Positions 28,746-37,201 of a stretch of DNA of 64,000 nt are shown here, one piece after another (within the stretch, counting starts at the first letter, position 1; every line of letters starts with the position of its first letter). Source of the DNA: Halosimplex halophilum (GTDB lineage Archaea > Halobacteriota > Halobacteria > Halobacteriales > Haloarculaceae). The stretch spans positions 558,001 through 622,000 of the forward strand of contig NZ_ML214297.1 of the NCBI RefSeq assembly GCF_004698125.1, in the 5' to 3' direction. The position numbers were made by a program, and so were the translations under genes. The notes under the pieces were generated by a model. The model saw only the letters and a program-made list of their open reading frames with translations, was not told the origin of the DNA and did no database searches.

Positions 28746-30143
28746 ATGGTAGACATCCTGTTCTCGACGGGGCGCCTGCTCGCCGCGCTGTTCCTGGTGG
28801 CCCTGAACGGCTTCTTCGTCGCCTCGGAGTTCGCGTACGTCCGCGTCCGGTCGAGCGCGGTCGACCAGATGGTCGCGGAGGGCCGAGCGGGCGCGGACCT
28901 GCTGCGGGACGCGCTGGACGAACTCGACAACTACCTGGCGGTGACCCAGCTCGGGATCACGCTCGCCTCGCTCTCGCTGGGCTGGATCGGCGAACCGGCC
29001 ATCGCGGCGCTGATCGACCCGGTCCTGGGCGCCGCGTTCCCCAACGCCCCCGTCCACCTCATCGCCGTCGGGATCGGGTTCGGGATCATCACGTTCCTGC
29101 ACGTCGTCTTCGGGGAACTCGCGCCGAAGACCATCGCGATCGCCCGGGCCGAGCAGATCGCCCTGTTCGTCTCCCCGCCGATGAAGTTCTTCTACTACAT
29201 CTTCATCCCCGGGCTGGTCGTCCTCAACGGGACGGCGAACTACTTCACGCGCCTGATCGGCGTCCCGCCGGCCTCGGAGACCGAGGAGACCCTCTCCGAG
29301 GAGGAGATCCTGACGGTCCTCTCGCGGTCGGGCACGGAGGGTCACGTCGACGCGACCGAGGTGGAGATGATCGAGCGCGTGTTCGAACTCGACGACGTCT
29401 CGGTCCGGGAGGTGATGGTCCCGCGGCCGGACGTGGCGAGCGTCCCGGCGGACGCCACGCTGGCGGACCTGCGCGAGGCGGTCCTCGACTCGGGTCACAC
29501 CCGGTATCCGGTGCTCGACGCCGAGGACCCCGACCAGGTGGTCGGGTTCGTCGACGTGAAGGACGTCTTCCGGGCCGAGGAGTCGATGGCCGACGACGTG
29601 ACCGCGGCCGACATCGCCCGGGAGATGCCGCTGATCCCCGAGACCGGGGCCGTCGACGACCTGCTCGCGGAGTTCCAGGCCGAGCAGCGCCAGATGGCCG
29701 GTGTCATCGACGAGTGGGGCTCCTTCGAGGGGATCGCGACCGTCGAGGACGTGCTCGAACAGGTCGTCGGCGACCTCCGCGACGACTTCGACGCCGCCGA
29801 GCGCGAGCCGACGGTCGACGAGCGGGCCGACGGCTCCTTCGCCATCGACGGCGGCGTCGTCCTCACCGAAGTCGAGGACGCTCTCGACACCGAGTTCGAG
29901 ACCGACGACGTGGGCACGGTCGGGGGGCTCGTCCTCGACCGGCTCGGCCGCGCGCCGGAGGTCGGCGACGAGGTGACCGTCGACGGCTACCGGTTCACGG
30001 TCGCGGCCGTCGACGGCGCCCGGATCGACGAAGTGACGGCCAGAGCGGTCGAAGAGAGCGACGAGGGGACGGGGACCGACGAGAAGGGAGTCGCCGACGC
30101 CGAGACCCAGGACTCGCCGACGACCGACGACGCCGGCGAGTGA
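28746..30143 (+). CDS. CNNM/CorC-like membrane protein with CBS pair (hemolysin III-like family)
   Basis: A 465-aa protein in the usual order. The DUF21/CNNM transmembrane domain (residues 1-195, about four segments) is followed by a CBS pair (about 210-330) and a CorC_HlyC domain (about 350-430), and the protein ends in an acidic tail. Bacterial and eukaryotic relatives take part in Mg2+ or Co2+ efflux, so a divalent-cation transport role is likely but unproved here. ATG 28746 is preferred to the in-frame GTG nine bases earlier. Confidence 0.88.
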   Translation: MVDILFSTGRLLAALFLVALNGFFVASEFAYVRVRSSAVDQMVAEGRAGADLLRDALDELDNYLAVTQLGITLASLSLGWIGEPAIAALIDPVLGAAFPNAPVHLIAVGIGFGIITFLHVVFGELAPKTIAIARAEQIALFVSPPMKFFYYIFIPGLVVLNGTANYFTRLIGVPPASETEETLSEEEILTVLSRSGTEGHVDATEVEMIERVFELDDVSVREVMVPRPDVASVPADATLADLREAVLDSGHTRYPVLDAEDPDQVVGFVDVKDVFRAEESMADDVTAADIAREMPLIPETGAVDDLLAEFQAEQRQMAGVIDEWGSFEGIATVEDVLEQVVGDLRDDFDAAEREPTVDERADGSFAIDGGVVLTEVEDALDTEFETDDVGTVGGLVLDRLGRAPEVGDEVTVDGYRFTVAAVDGARIDEVTARAVEESDEGTGTDEKGVADAETQDSPTTDDAGE

Positions 30144-30188
30144 CCGGCGTCTCCGGGCGGGTCCCCACGCCGCCCGCCACTCGGCCGC

Positions 30189-31079
30189 TCACTCCCCCAG
30201 GCCGAGCCCGGGGTGCCACCGGTCGACGCCCGCAGCCTCGGCGGCGTCGTCCATCTCGGCGAGGATCGAGACGGCCTCGCTCGCGACTTTCGCGGCCTTG
30301 CGCTCGCCCTCGGTGCGAAACTCGCCGGTGACGCGGTTGGCGTAGACGGTACAGACCGCGCCCGCCCGGAGCCCGTAGAGGTTGGCGAGCGTCAGGATCG
30401 CCGCGGCCTCCATCTCGAAGTTGAGGACGTTCGCCTCGCGCAGGTTCTCGACGAGTGCGTCGCTCCCCGCGGCCTCGAACCCCCGGAAGCCGGGGCGGCC
30501 CTGGCCGGCGTAGAAGCTGTCCGTGCTGGCGGTGAGCCCGACGTGGTGGTCGTAGTCCAGCCGCTCGGCCGCGGTGACGAGCGCGCCCACGACGCGGTCG
30601 TCGGCGCTCGCCGGGTAGTCCTCGCGGACGTACTCGTCGCTGGTCCCCTCCTGGCGGACGGCGCCGGCGGTGATGACGAGATCGCCCACGGACGCCTCTT
30701 CGCGGATGGCGCCGCAGGACCCCACCCGGAGCAGCGTGTCCACGCCGACGCGGGCGAGTTCCTCGACGGCGATCGCTGCCGACGGCGAGCCGATCCCCGT
30801 CGACGTGACCGATATCGGCGTGTCGTCGTAGGTCCCGGTGGCGGTGCGGTACTCGCGGTGTTCGGCCACGAGCTCGTGGCCGTCCCAGCCGTCGGTGATC
30901 TTCTCGACGCGCTCGGGGTTGCCCGGCAGGAGCACGCTGTCGGCCACGTCCCCCGGCGAGACTTCGAGGTGGTACTGCTCGCCGTCGTTGGGGTCCTCGC
31001 TGGCGGGGGTGTCTCCGTCGGTCGGTGCGTCCCCGGTCGCCGCCCCGTTCCCGCCGGCGGCGTCGTCCCCGTCGCTCAT
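30189..31079 (-). CDS. udp: nucleoside phosphorylase (uridine phosphorylase-like)
   Basis: A PNP/UDP-family phosphorylase that splits nucleosides with phosphate into base and ribose-1-phosphate. At 296 aa it shows VLLPGNPERV (phosphate-binding Arg), STGIGSPSAAIAVEEL, LLRVGSCGA (about 117-125) and the nucleoside-binding NFEMEAAAI (about 222-230). The first ~45 residues are a disordered Asp/Gly-rich extension. The start overlaps the cytidine deaminase stop by 4 nt (ATGA), giving tight coupling in a pyrimidine nucleoside salvage operon. Confidence 0.9.
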   Translation of the reverse strand: MSDGDDAAGGNGAATGDAPTDGDTPASEDPNDGEQYHLEVSPGDVADSVLLPGNPERVEKITDGWDGHELVAEHREYRTATGTYDDTPISVTSTGIGSPSAAIAVEELARVGVDTLLRVGSCGAIREEASVGDLVITAGAVRQEGTSDEYVREDYPASADDRVVGALVTAAERLDYDHHVGLTASTDSFYAGQGRPGFRGFEAAGSDALVENLREANVLNFEMEAAAILTLANLYGLRAGAVCTVYANRVTGEFRTEGERKAAKVASEAVSILAEMDDAAEAAGVDRWHPGLGLGE

Positions 31080-31465
31080 CGCTCGACCATCTCCCGAGTG
31101 ATCGTCTCCGGTAGCAACTCGCCGAGTTCGTACTCGACCGGGTCGTCGGCCCCCTCGCAGACGACGACGAACGACTCCGCGCAGAACTCCGCGAGCGACT
31201 GGCGACACATGCCGCAGGGGGTCACGCCGTCCTCGGCGGCCGAGGAGACCGCCAGCCGGTCGAACTCGCGGTGGCCGTCGCGGACGGCCGAGCCCAGCGC
31301 GACCTCCTCGGCGTGGAGGCTGTTGCTGTAGTTGGCGTTCTCGATGTTACAGCCCGTGTAGACGGTCCCGTCGGCGGTCCGCAGCGCCGCGCCGACGGCG
31401 TACTCCGAGTAGGGGGCGTAGGCGTTCTCGCGCGCCTCGCGGGCGCGTTCCAGCAGGTCGCTCAT
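31076..31465 (-). CDS. cdd: cytidine deaminase
   Basis: Converts cytidine or deoxycytidine to uridine. The 129-aa homotetrameric type has Zn/catalytic motifs HAEEVAL (about residues 50-56) and TPCGMCRQSLAEF (about 83-95). It sits between the phosphomutase and the nucleoside phosphorylase, so its uridine product would feed directly into the overlapping downstream gene. A cttaagc box 25 bp before the ATG indicates its own leaderless promoter in addition to any read-through. Confidence 0.95.
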   Translation of the reverse strand: MSDLLERAREARENAYAPYSEYAVGAALRTADGTVYTGCNIENANYSNSLHAEEVALGSAVRDGHREFDRLAVSSAAEDGVTPCGMCRQSLAEFCAESFVVVCEGADDPVEYELGELLPETITREMVER

Positions 31466-31489
31466 GGCCGTACCGAACGGCGGACGCCA

Positions 31490-31496
31490 CTTAAGC
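31490..31496 (-). promoter_or_regulatory. TATA-like box of cdd
   Basis: GCTTAAG on the minus strand lies about 25 bp before the cdd ATG within the 42-bp gap after the phosphomutase gene. It suggests an internal promoter for cdd-udp. Confidence 0.45.
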
Positions 31497-31507
31497 CGTC
31501 GCCCGGA

Positions 31508-32860
31508 TCAGGCGTCGGCGACGGCGCCGCGGACGACGGTCGTGACCGCGTCGACCAGCTCGGCCACGCCCTCGCTCTCGGCGTAGACGCGGACGTACGG
31601 TTCGGTCCCGCTCGGGCGGACGAGCGTCCACGAGCCGTCGGGCAGTTCGAGCCGCACGCCGTACTCCGTGTCGACGCTCGCCTCGGGGAACTCGGCGGGG
31701 AGTCGCTCCTCGACCAGCGCCATCGCGCGCTCCTTGTCCTCGTCGGGGCACTCGACGCTGACCTTCCGGTACGGTCGTTCGGTCACCGGGTCACGGAGCA
31801 CGGCGAGGCCGGGGCCGGCGACGAGGCGGGCGAGCACCGCCGCGCTCGCGACGCCGTCGATCCAGCCGCCGAAGCCGGTGTGGATGTGCTTCCAGGGCTC
31901 GGCGGCGAAGACGACCTCGGTGTCGTCACCGCCGGCCGCCCGGGCGGCGTCGACGCCCTCGTGGAGCGCGCCCAGGCGGACGCGCTCGACGCGGCCGCCG
32001 GCCGCGCGGACCCGCTCGTCGATGCGGGCGGAGGCGTTGGGCGTCGTGACGACGACGGGGTCGGCCGCGTCGCTCCGGGCGGTGTAGTGCTCGGCGAGGA
32101 TGGCGACGATCGTGTCCTCGTGGACGACCTCGCCGCTCGCGTCGACGACGACGATGCGGTCGGCGTCGCCGTCGTGGCCGATCCCCAGGTCGGCGTCGCT
32201 CTCCGCGAGATACGAGCGGAGGTCCCGCAGACTCTCGGGCGTGGGCTTGCTCTCGCGGCCGGGAAAGTGACCGTCGACGTTGGCGTGGATCGCGGTCACG
32301 TCGGCGCCCAGCGCGCGGAGGACCTGCGGCGTCGCGACGCCGGCCATCCCGTTGCCGCAGTCGACCGCGACCGAGAGACCGTCCAGCGGCTCGCCGTGGT
32401 CGCGTGCGTACTCGGCGACGGCGTCGCGGTACGCGCCCAGTACGTCGGCCCGCTCGCTCGCGCCCCACTCGTCCCACGCGACGGGGTCGGGGTCGTCGGC
32501 GACGCGGCGTTCGATCCGCGCCTCGGCGTCGTCGCCGTACTCGCGGCCGTCGGCGAACAGCTTGAGCCCGTTGTCCGTCGGCGGGTTGTGGCTGGCCGTG
32601 ACCATCACCCCGCGGCGCTGCTGGGCGGCGTAGGCCAGGGCGGGGGTCGGAACCTGCCCCACCCTGGTCACGTCGGCGCCGGCGCTGAGGAGCCCGGCCT
32701 CGACGGCGGCCGCCAGTCCCTCGCCGGTGGTTCGCCCGTCGCGGCCGACGACGAACGAGTCGCCGTCCGCGCCGGCCGCGCGCCCGACCGCCCGCGCCAG
32801 TTCCGGCGTCACCCGAGACTGCGCGTCGCCGCGGATCCCCGCGGTCCCGAACAGTTCCAT
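31508..32860 (-). CDS. alpha-phosphohexomutase family protein, candidate phosphopentomutase
   Basis: A 450-aa phosphomutase. FGTAGIRG opens the protein. The phosphoserine loop is TASHNPPTDNG (about residues 88-98), the Mg-binding loop GHDGDADRI (about 222-230), and the phosphate-binding loop RPSGTEPYVR near the C-terminus. The sugar-specificity loop, usually GEQSGH-like in GlmM/PMM, is FAAEPWKHIHTGFGGW (about 309-324). Being first in an operon with cytidine deaminase and a nucleoside phosphorylase, it may interconvert ribose-1-phosphate and ribose-5-phosphate; that role is inferred. It is commonly annotated as phosphoglucosamine mutase. Confidence 0.85.
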   Translation of the reverse strand: MELFGTAGIRGDAQSRVTPELARAVGRAAGADGDSFVVGRDGRTTGEGLAAAVEAGLLSAGADVTRVGQVPTPALAYAAQQRRGVMVTASHNPPTDNGLKLFADGREYGDDAEARIERRVADDPDPVAWDEWGASERADVLGAYRDAVAEYARDHGEPLDGLSVAVDCGNGMAGVATPQVLRALGADVTAIHANVDGHFPGRESKPTPESLRDLRSYLAESDADLGIGHDGDADRIVVVDASGEVVHEDTIVAILAEHYTARSDAADPVVVTTPNASARIDERVRAAGGRVERVRLGALHEGVDAARAAGGDDTEVVFAAEPWKHIHTGFGGWIDGVASAAVLARLVAGPGLAVLRDPVTERPYRKVSVECPDEDKERAMALVEERLPAEFPEASVDTEYGVRLELPDGSWTLVRPSGTEPYVRVYAESEGVAELVDAVTTVVRGAVADA

Positions 32861-33013
32861 ACCGGCTCCACGGGAGGGTGGCCATTAACCGTAGTGGCAT
32901 GCGGCCGAACGGCGACGGGGACCGAGGGACCGGTGCGGTCCCGGCGAGCCGCGCCCGGACGCGAGCGCGGCCGCTGGTCGGCGAAAGAGCGAGAGCGAGA
33001 GAGAAGGGCGGCG

Positions 33014-33745
33014 TTACTCGACGCCGTCGAAGTCCGGGTAGTCCTCGATCTCGACGCCGTCCTCGGTGACCTCGGCGATGTAGACGCCGTTACCGGAGCC
33101 GGTGTCGCGCTCGGCGGCCGCGCGGACGCCGGCGACGGCGGCCGAGCGGGCCTCGTCGATGCTCATGCCGTCCTCGTAGCGGTCCTCCAGGGTGCCGTAG
33201 GCGACGGTGAGGCCGGAACCGGTGACGGTGTAGTCGTCCTCCATGACGCCGCCGGCGGGGTCGATGGAGTAGACGTGGCTGCCCTCGTCGTCGATGCCGC
33301 CGAGGATGGGGTTGATGGCGAAGAAGGGACCGCCGCGGGCGAAGTTGCCGGCGAGCGTCGAGAGGGCGGTCATGCTCATGTCCTCGCCCTTGCGGGCCTC
33401 GTAGAGGTCGACCTCGGCGCGCAGCGAGCGGATGAACGACTGGGCGCCGCCGACGGAGCCGACCAGCGTCAGCGCGGCGGTCGGGTGGATCTGCTCGACC
33501 TTCTGGACGCGCTTGTTCGAGACGAACCGCCCGCCCAGCGAGGCGCGCATGTCCGTCGCGACGACGACGCCGTCCTCGGCGGTGATGCCGATGGTCGTCG
33601 TCCCGGTCTCGGCGACCTTGCTCTGGTCGCCCTGGGGGGACTCGTCGGGGAACGAGCCGATCTCCGGCTCGGTCGGGTCGGGGATCCCCGCGTCGTGGCG
33701 CTGCAGATTCTCCGAGAACTCCGGGCCTGCGGATGGGTCGCGCAT
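33014..33745 (-). CDS. psmB: proteasome beta subunit
   Basis: The catalytic subunit of the 20S proteasome. This 243-aa precursor has a 48-residue propeptide and the autocleavage site ETG|TTTIGI, so Thr49 would be the N-terminal nucleophile. The catalytic Asp (VATDMRAS) and Lys (SNKRVQKVEQ) positions follow, then SGSG-type and DARSAA-like conserved helices. Length matches other haloarchaeal beta subunits. No alpha subunit gene is nearby. Promoter features with a flanking inverted repeat lie just upstream. Confidence 0.96.
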   Translation of the reverse strand: MRDPSAGPEFSENLQRHDAGIPDPTEPEIGSFPDESPQGDQSKVAETGTTTIGITAEDGVVVATDMRASLGGRFVSNKRVQKVEQIHPTAALTLVGSVGGAQSFIRSLRAEVDLYEARKGEDMSMTALSTLAGNFARGGPFFAINPILGGIDDEGSHVYSIDPAGGVMEDDYTVTGSGLTVAYGTLEDRYEDGMSIDEARSAAVAGVRAAAERDTGSGNGVYIAEVTEDGVEIEDYPDFDGVE

Positions 33746-33755
33746 GGTAGTCGGG

Positions 33756-33777
33756 TATCAGTCCTGTGCTGATAAAA
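33756..33777 (-). promoter_or_regulatory. psmB TATA box with overlapping inverted repeat
   Basis: TTTTATC on the minus strand (33771-33777) is about 26-30 bp before the psmB ATG. Arms TATCAG (33756-33761) and CTGATA (33769-33774) form a 6-bp inverted repeat that overlaps the downstream edge of the box, which could allow repressor occlusion. Confidence 0.45.
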
Positions 33778-33864
33778 CCACCTTTTCGATCCCCCGTCCG
33801 GCGACGGCGCCGGTGCGACGCGTCGCTCGCCGGTTGGCGGGTCGACGACAGAAGGGTGGCCCCG

Positions 33865-34047
33865 TCAGTTCGCGTGTTCGGCGTCCATCTCCTCGTAGGT
33901 CTCGTTGACGCGGTCGACCGCCCGGTGGACGGGCAGGGTGACCCCCGCCTTCCGCATCACGAGCGCCACCGGCATGAGCAGAATGCCGGCGAACAGGGTC
34001 AACTGGTACACTGCGAACACGGCCGCGCGGTTCAGGGTGGTCGGCAT
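33865..34047 (-). CDS. small conserved membrane protein (60 aa)
   Basis: A single clear membrane helix (AVYQLTLFAGILLMPVALVM, about residues 12-31) is followed by a conserved amphipathic tail VHRAVDRVNETYEEMD. It resembles small haloarchaeal membrane proteins of unknown function. A stretch reading tatataagct at about 34078-34087 provides a TATA box for the minus strand. It converges on no gene and lies just upstream of psmB on the same strand. Confidence 0.65.
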   Translation of the reverse strand: MPTTLNRAAVFAVYQLTLFAGILLMPVALVMRKAGVTLPVHRAVDRVNETYEEMDAEHAN

Positions 34048-34374
34048 CGTGGTATGCTCTCTTCTCCAGTCGAGGGAGTATATAAGCTTTACCCCCCGAC
34101 ACCGGGTATTTGATCATGGATCATGTGGTTTCACCCCCACGCCGTCTTGCGGTTCAACCGGAGTTGTCCCGGAGACAACCACACCGGCGCTCGCGCGGGT
34201 TTCGGGGTAACGGGTCCGCTGGTGAGCCCGGGAATCGTCATAAGTTATGGCCATGATTGGAGTCACGTGCGCAGCGGCCCGCGGCGGTCGTCGGGGAGGG
34301 CCCGGGCCGGCGGGCGGCCCTGCTGGCGGGAGCGGACCAAAAACAGGATTACGGAGAAAGGCGGAGCAACGTGT
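34048..34374. other. divergent intergenic region with palindromes
   Basis: This 327-bp gap separates a leftward small membrane protein gene and the rightward UPF0212 gene. It contains a TATA stretch near 34078-34087, a palindrome GTTGTCCCGGAGACAAC (34163-34179), and a second, CATAAGTTATG (34239-34249), which may itself be a TATA element. The sequence caaaaacagg (about 34337-34346) is suitably placed as promoter of the UPF0212 gene. No gene or known RNA was recognised. Confidence 0.5.
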
Positions 34375-34731
34375 ATGAACTACATCGTAGTGATGGAAGC
34401 GGCCTGGTTGGTTCACGACGTGGACAACATCGACGACGCCATCGGCGTCGCCATCAGCGAGGCCGGCAAGCGCCTCAACCAGAAGGACATGGACTACGTC
34501 GAGGTGGGCGTGGGCTCGACGAACTGTCCGGCCTGCGGCGAGCCGTTCGACTCCGCGTACATCGCCGCCGACACCGCCCTCGTGGGCCTGGTCCTGGAGA
34601 TGGAGGTGTTCAACGCCGAGAGCGAGGAACACGCCCAGCGCATCGCCAAGAGCGACGTGGGCGGCGCGCTCCGCGACGTGCCGCTCAACGTCATCGACAC
34701 CGTCGAGACCGAGGACGACGAGGAGAACTGA
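34375..34731 (+). CDS. UPF0212/DUF555 family protein (118 aa)
   Basis: An archaea-specific protein of unknown function. Recognisable parts are [30 protein letters not shown], the possible metal site [14 protein letters not shown] (about residues 52-65) and [20 protein letters not shown]. One CxxC is not enough for a full zinc site, so oligomeric or redox use is possible. The ATG at 34375 starts the conserved region directly. It converges with the HisG-like gene, 7 bp apart. Confidence 0.85.
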   Translation: MNYIVVMEAAWLVHDVDNIDDAIGVAISEAGKRLNQKDMDYVEVGVGSTNCPACGEPFDSAYIAADTALVGLVLEMEVFNAESEEHAQRIAKSDVGGALRDVPLNVIDTVETEDDEEN

Positions 34732-34738
34732 CCGCTTC

Positions 34739-35644
34739 TCACTGCGCCGCCAGGCGCGTCCCCGTCTCGGCGCTGACCAGCAGGTCGGCCACCCGCTCGG
34801 CCGCCGCCGTCACCTCCGGTTCGCTCCGCAGCAGCACCGTCTCGCTCGGGAAGAGGCGCTCGCCGACTTCGAGGCCGTGCTCGCGGGCGGTCCCGCCGGA
34901 GACGGTCAGGTAGACGCCGATGCCCGTCTCGGCGATGGCCGCCTCCTCCTCCTCGTGGTCGTCGGTGGGATAGGTGAACTCGATCCCCTCCGTGGCCGAG
35001 GTGCCGAGGACTCCCTCGACGAGCCGCTCGTAGCGCGGCGAGATGCAAAGGTCGCCCTCGTAGGCGTCGACCAGCTCCCGCGTCGGGTCCGGATCGTACT
35101 CGGCGGCGACCTCCGGGGTGACCAGCAGCGAGTGCCAGACGGTGTCGCCCAGGCCCGCGACCAGGCGTACGTCGGTGTCCCGGGGGTCGACCCGCTCGTT
35201 GACCTCGCCGAGTTCGGCCAGCGGCTCCGCGCGGAGTTCGACGACTTCCTCCAGGAAGAGGTCGGCGCTGTCGAAGCCCAGCGGCATCTCGTGTTTCCGG
35301 AGCGCGCGGAACGGTTCCTCGCGGCCGACCAGTCGCAGTCGCAGGTCCTCGTCGACCGGCACGACCACGCTGTCGAAGACGATCCGGCGGGGCATCCCCG
35401 AGCGGTCGTCGCGGACGAGCGTGTACTCCGGGGCATGGGGGTCCCCGTCGTCGCTGTAGGCGGCCAGCCGTTCGTACACGTCGCCGGTCGCCGACTGCTC
35501 GCCCTTGGTGACTGCCTTCTCGTAGCGCAGGGTCGAGATCACGTCGTCGGCGAGGCCGGCGACCCCCGTCTCGTCGGCGAGTCTGTCGAGGACCGCTTCG
35601 AGCGGGCGTCCCTTCCGCGGCACCGCGACGCTGACGGTCGTCAT
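34739..35644 (-). CDS. HisG-like protein (ATP phosphoribosyltransferase paralogue?), 301 aa
   Basis: Not a standard HisG, but both ends resemble it. VSVAVPRKGRPLEAVLDRL at the N-terminus corresponds to the HisG IAVPNKGRL start. AIAETGIGVYLTVSGGTAREHGL (split here by its position near 245-267) parallels the PRPP-binding loop in which STGTTL is usual. The middle (about 85-190) is divergent and contains PRRIVFDSVVVPVDEDLRLRL. It probably has the same periplasmic-binding-protein-like fold with altered chemistry. The gene stands alone, without other his genes. A cgttttacg box ~25 bp upstream suggests a leaderless start. Confidence 0.5.
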   Translation of the reverse strand: MTTVSVAVPRKGRPLEAVLDRLADETGVAGLADDVISTLRYEKAVTKGEQSATGDVYERLAAYSDDGDPHAPEYTLVRDDRSGMPRRIVFDSVVVPVDEDLRLRLVGREEPFRALRKHEMPLGFDSADLFLEEVVELRAEPLAELGEVNERVDPRDTDVRLVAGLGDTVWHSLLVTPEVAAEYDPDPTRELVDAYEGDLCISPRYERLVEGVLGTSATEGIEFTYPTDDHEEEEAAIAETGIGVYLTVSGGTAREHGLEVGERLFPSETVLLRSEPEVTAAAERVADLLVSAETGTRLAAQ

Positions 35645-35720
35645 TGCTATCGAGCACGCAAGCGGCGCGTAAAACGAGTCCGATCTCCGCCACGTCCGCC
35701 CGGCCGGGGGTTTTCCGGGC

Positions 35721-35789
35721 CCCGCTCGACTCCAGCGCCCGGTGCTGCTCGACCCCAGTGCCCAGTCCCGCTCGACTCCTGCTCCCGGG
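35721..35789. repeat. three 23-bp imperfect tandem repeats
   Basis: Units 35721-35743, 35744-35766 and 35767-35789 share the pattern cccgctcgactccagcgccc with substitutions. They lie between the HisG-like gene and the coiled-coil protein gene, upstream of the promoter of the former. The function is unknown. Confidence 0.6.
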
Positions 35790-35812
35790 GCTCGCCGGTC
35801 CGGGGAAACCGC

Positions 35813-37027
35813 TCAGCTGCCGCCGATGACCGAGGAGAGCTGCTCGCGCCACTCCTTGAGCTCCTCGATCTCGTCGTTGATGTCCTCGATGTCCGAGCGC
35901 ACGTCCCCGACGTCGATGTCGCCGACCTGCGCTTCGAGGTCGTCGAGGTCCTCCTCCACGTCGTCGACGGTGTCCTCGACGGAGTCGACCTCGTCCTGGA
36001 CGGACTCCACGTCCTCCTGGACGGACTCCACGTCGTCGAGCACCTCGTCCATGTCCGACTGGAGCGCGTCCATCGACGACTCGACGGAGGCGACGGTCTC
36101 CTCGACCTCCGAGATCGACGCCTCGTGGCCGGAGGCCATCTCGCGGACCTCCTCCAGCTCGGACTCGAACGACTCCACCTGCTCGCGGAACTCCTCGATC
36201 ATCTCGTCGCCGGTGCCGTTCTCGTCGAGGAACTCCTCGAGCGCGGAGGTGTAGGCGAGCAGGTCCGACACCTCGGTCTGGAGGTGCTGGATGCGCGCGT
36301 CGACGCTGCCCTTGTCGTCCTCGGCGAGGTCGAACGCCTTGCGCAGCAGCTTCACGTCCTCGGCGTCGACGTTCTGGTTGCGGATCTCCGCGGCGAGCGC
36401 GCCGACCAGCGAGTCCACGTCGGCGTCCTCGACGGCCACCGTCCCGCCGCCGCCCGAGGAGTCGCCGCCACCGCCGCCACCGCCGGACCCGGCGTCGTCG
36501 GGCTCGTTGGGGTCTTTCAGGTTCAGCGTCTCCACGTCCTCGTCGCTGCCATCGGCCTCCTCCTCGTCTTCGAGCCCCGGCACGTCGCCGTCGCCGGAGA
36601 TCACGTCGCGCACCACGTCGCTGCTGCCCTCGTCGACGACGCTCCCGTCGCCGCCGTCGTCCAGCGGCGGGTCGACGGACTCGATGGTCGGCGTCGTGAG
36701 GAACTGCTCGACGTTGTCCGTCCCGGTCGCCCGGATGCCGTAGACCGTCGTGTACTCCGCGCCCGCCTCCAGCTCGCGCTCGAAGGTGATCTGGTCCTCG
36801 TCGATCGTCCAGTACTCCGAGCCGTACTCCGGGTGGAACCCCAGGTCCTCGACGGCCACGTCCTCGGGCACCCGGTCGACCAGCGTCACCGTCACCGTCT
36901 CCGAGCGCGCCGACTGGATCTCGAAGGCGATCGCCGGCACCGGGAACTCGTCCTCCTCGAACCGCTTGTCCACCGTCACCCCGTCCGACGAGACGGACAC
37001 TTTCTCGTACTGCTGGGAGTCGCTCAT
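35813..37027 (-). CDS. acidic coiled-coil protein (404 aa), haloarchaeal hypothetical
   Basis: Cytoplasmic by composition, with no signal peptide or membrane helix. Residues 1-112 form a beta-rich domain (VSVSSDGVTVDKRF, AIAFEIQSARSETVTVTLVD). A highly acidic linker with a Gly/Ser run (about 115-200) follows. A helical region (DVDSLVGALAAEIRNQNV) leads into a long heptad coiled coil (about 240-400) with repeated VESVQ/DSVED motifs. This could be a scaffold or a segregation-type structural protein. No family function is known to me. It is monocistronic, with a TATA-like ATTAAG about 25 bp before ATG. Confidence 0.7.
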   Translation of the reverse strand: MSDSQQYEKVSVSSDGVTVDKRFEEDEFPVPAIAFEIQSARSETVTVTLVDRVPEDVAVEDLGFHPEYGSEYWTIDEDQITFERELEAGAEYTTVYGIRATGTDNVEQFLTTPTIESVDPPLDDGGDGSVVDEGSSDVVRDVISGDGDVPGLEDEEEADGSDEDVETLNLKDPNEPDDAGSGGGGGGGDSSGGGGTVAVEDADVDSLVGALAAEIRNQNVDAEDVKLLRKAFDLAEDDKGSVDARIQHLQTEVSDLLAYTSALEEFLDENGTGDEMIEEFREQVESFESELEEVREMASGHEASISEVEETVASVESSMDALQSDMDEVLDDVESVQEDVESVQDEVDSVEDTVDDVEEDLDDLEAQVGDIDVGDVRSDIEDINDEIEELKEWREQLSSVIGGS

Positions 37028-37201
37028 GTGTTCCCTCTCGTTTAGGGACCAACTTAATGATACTTATTGTCCGGATCCTTTCATCTCTGCGCAGCGGAAC
37101 GAAAGCGCGGAATTTCGGGCGAAAAGCGGTCGGTCGTCCGGCGGTCCCGCGGCGCCGGACGGGCGGATACCCGGCCGACGACGGCACGTGCGGCGACCGT
37201 C

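Noticed and set aside
33001-33013. Purine-rich gagagcgagagag stretch near 32985-33007
   Set aside because: A short simple-sequence stretch between the phosphomutase and psmB; no evidence for function.
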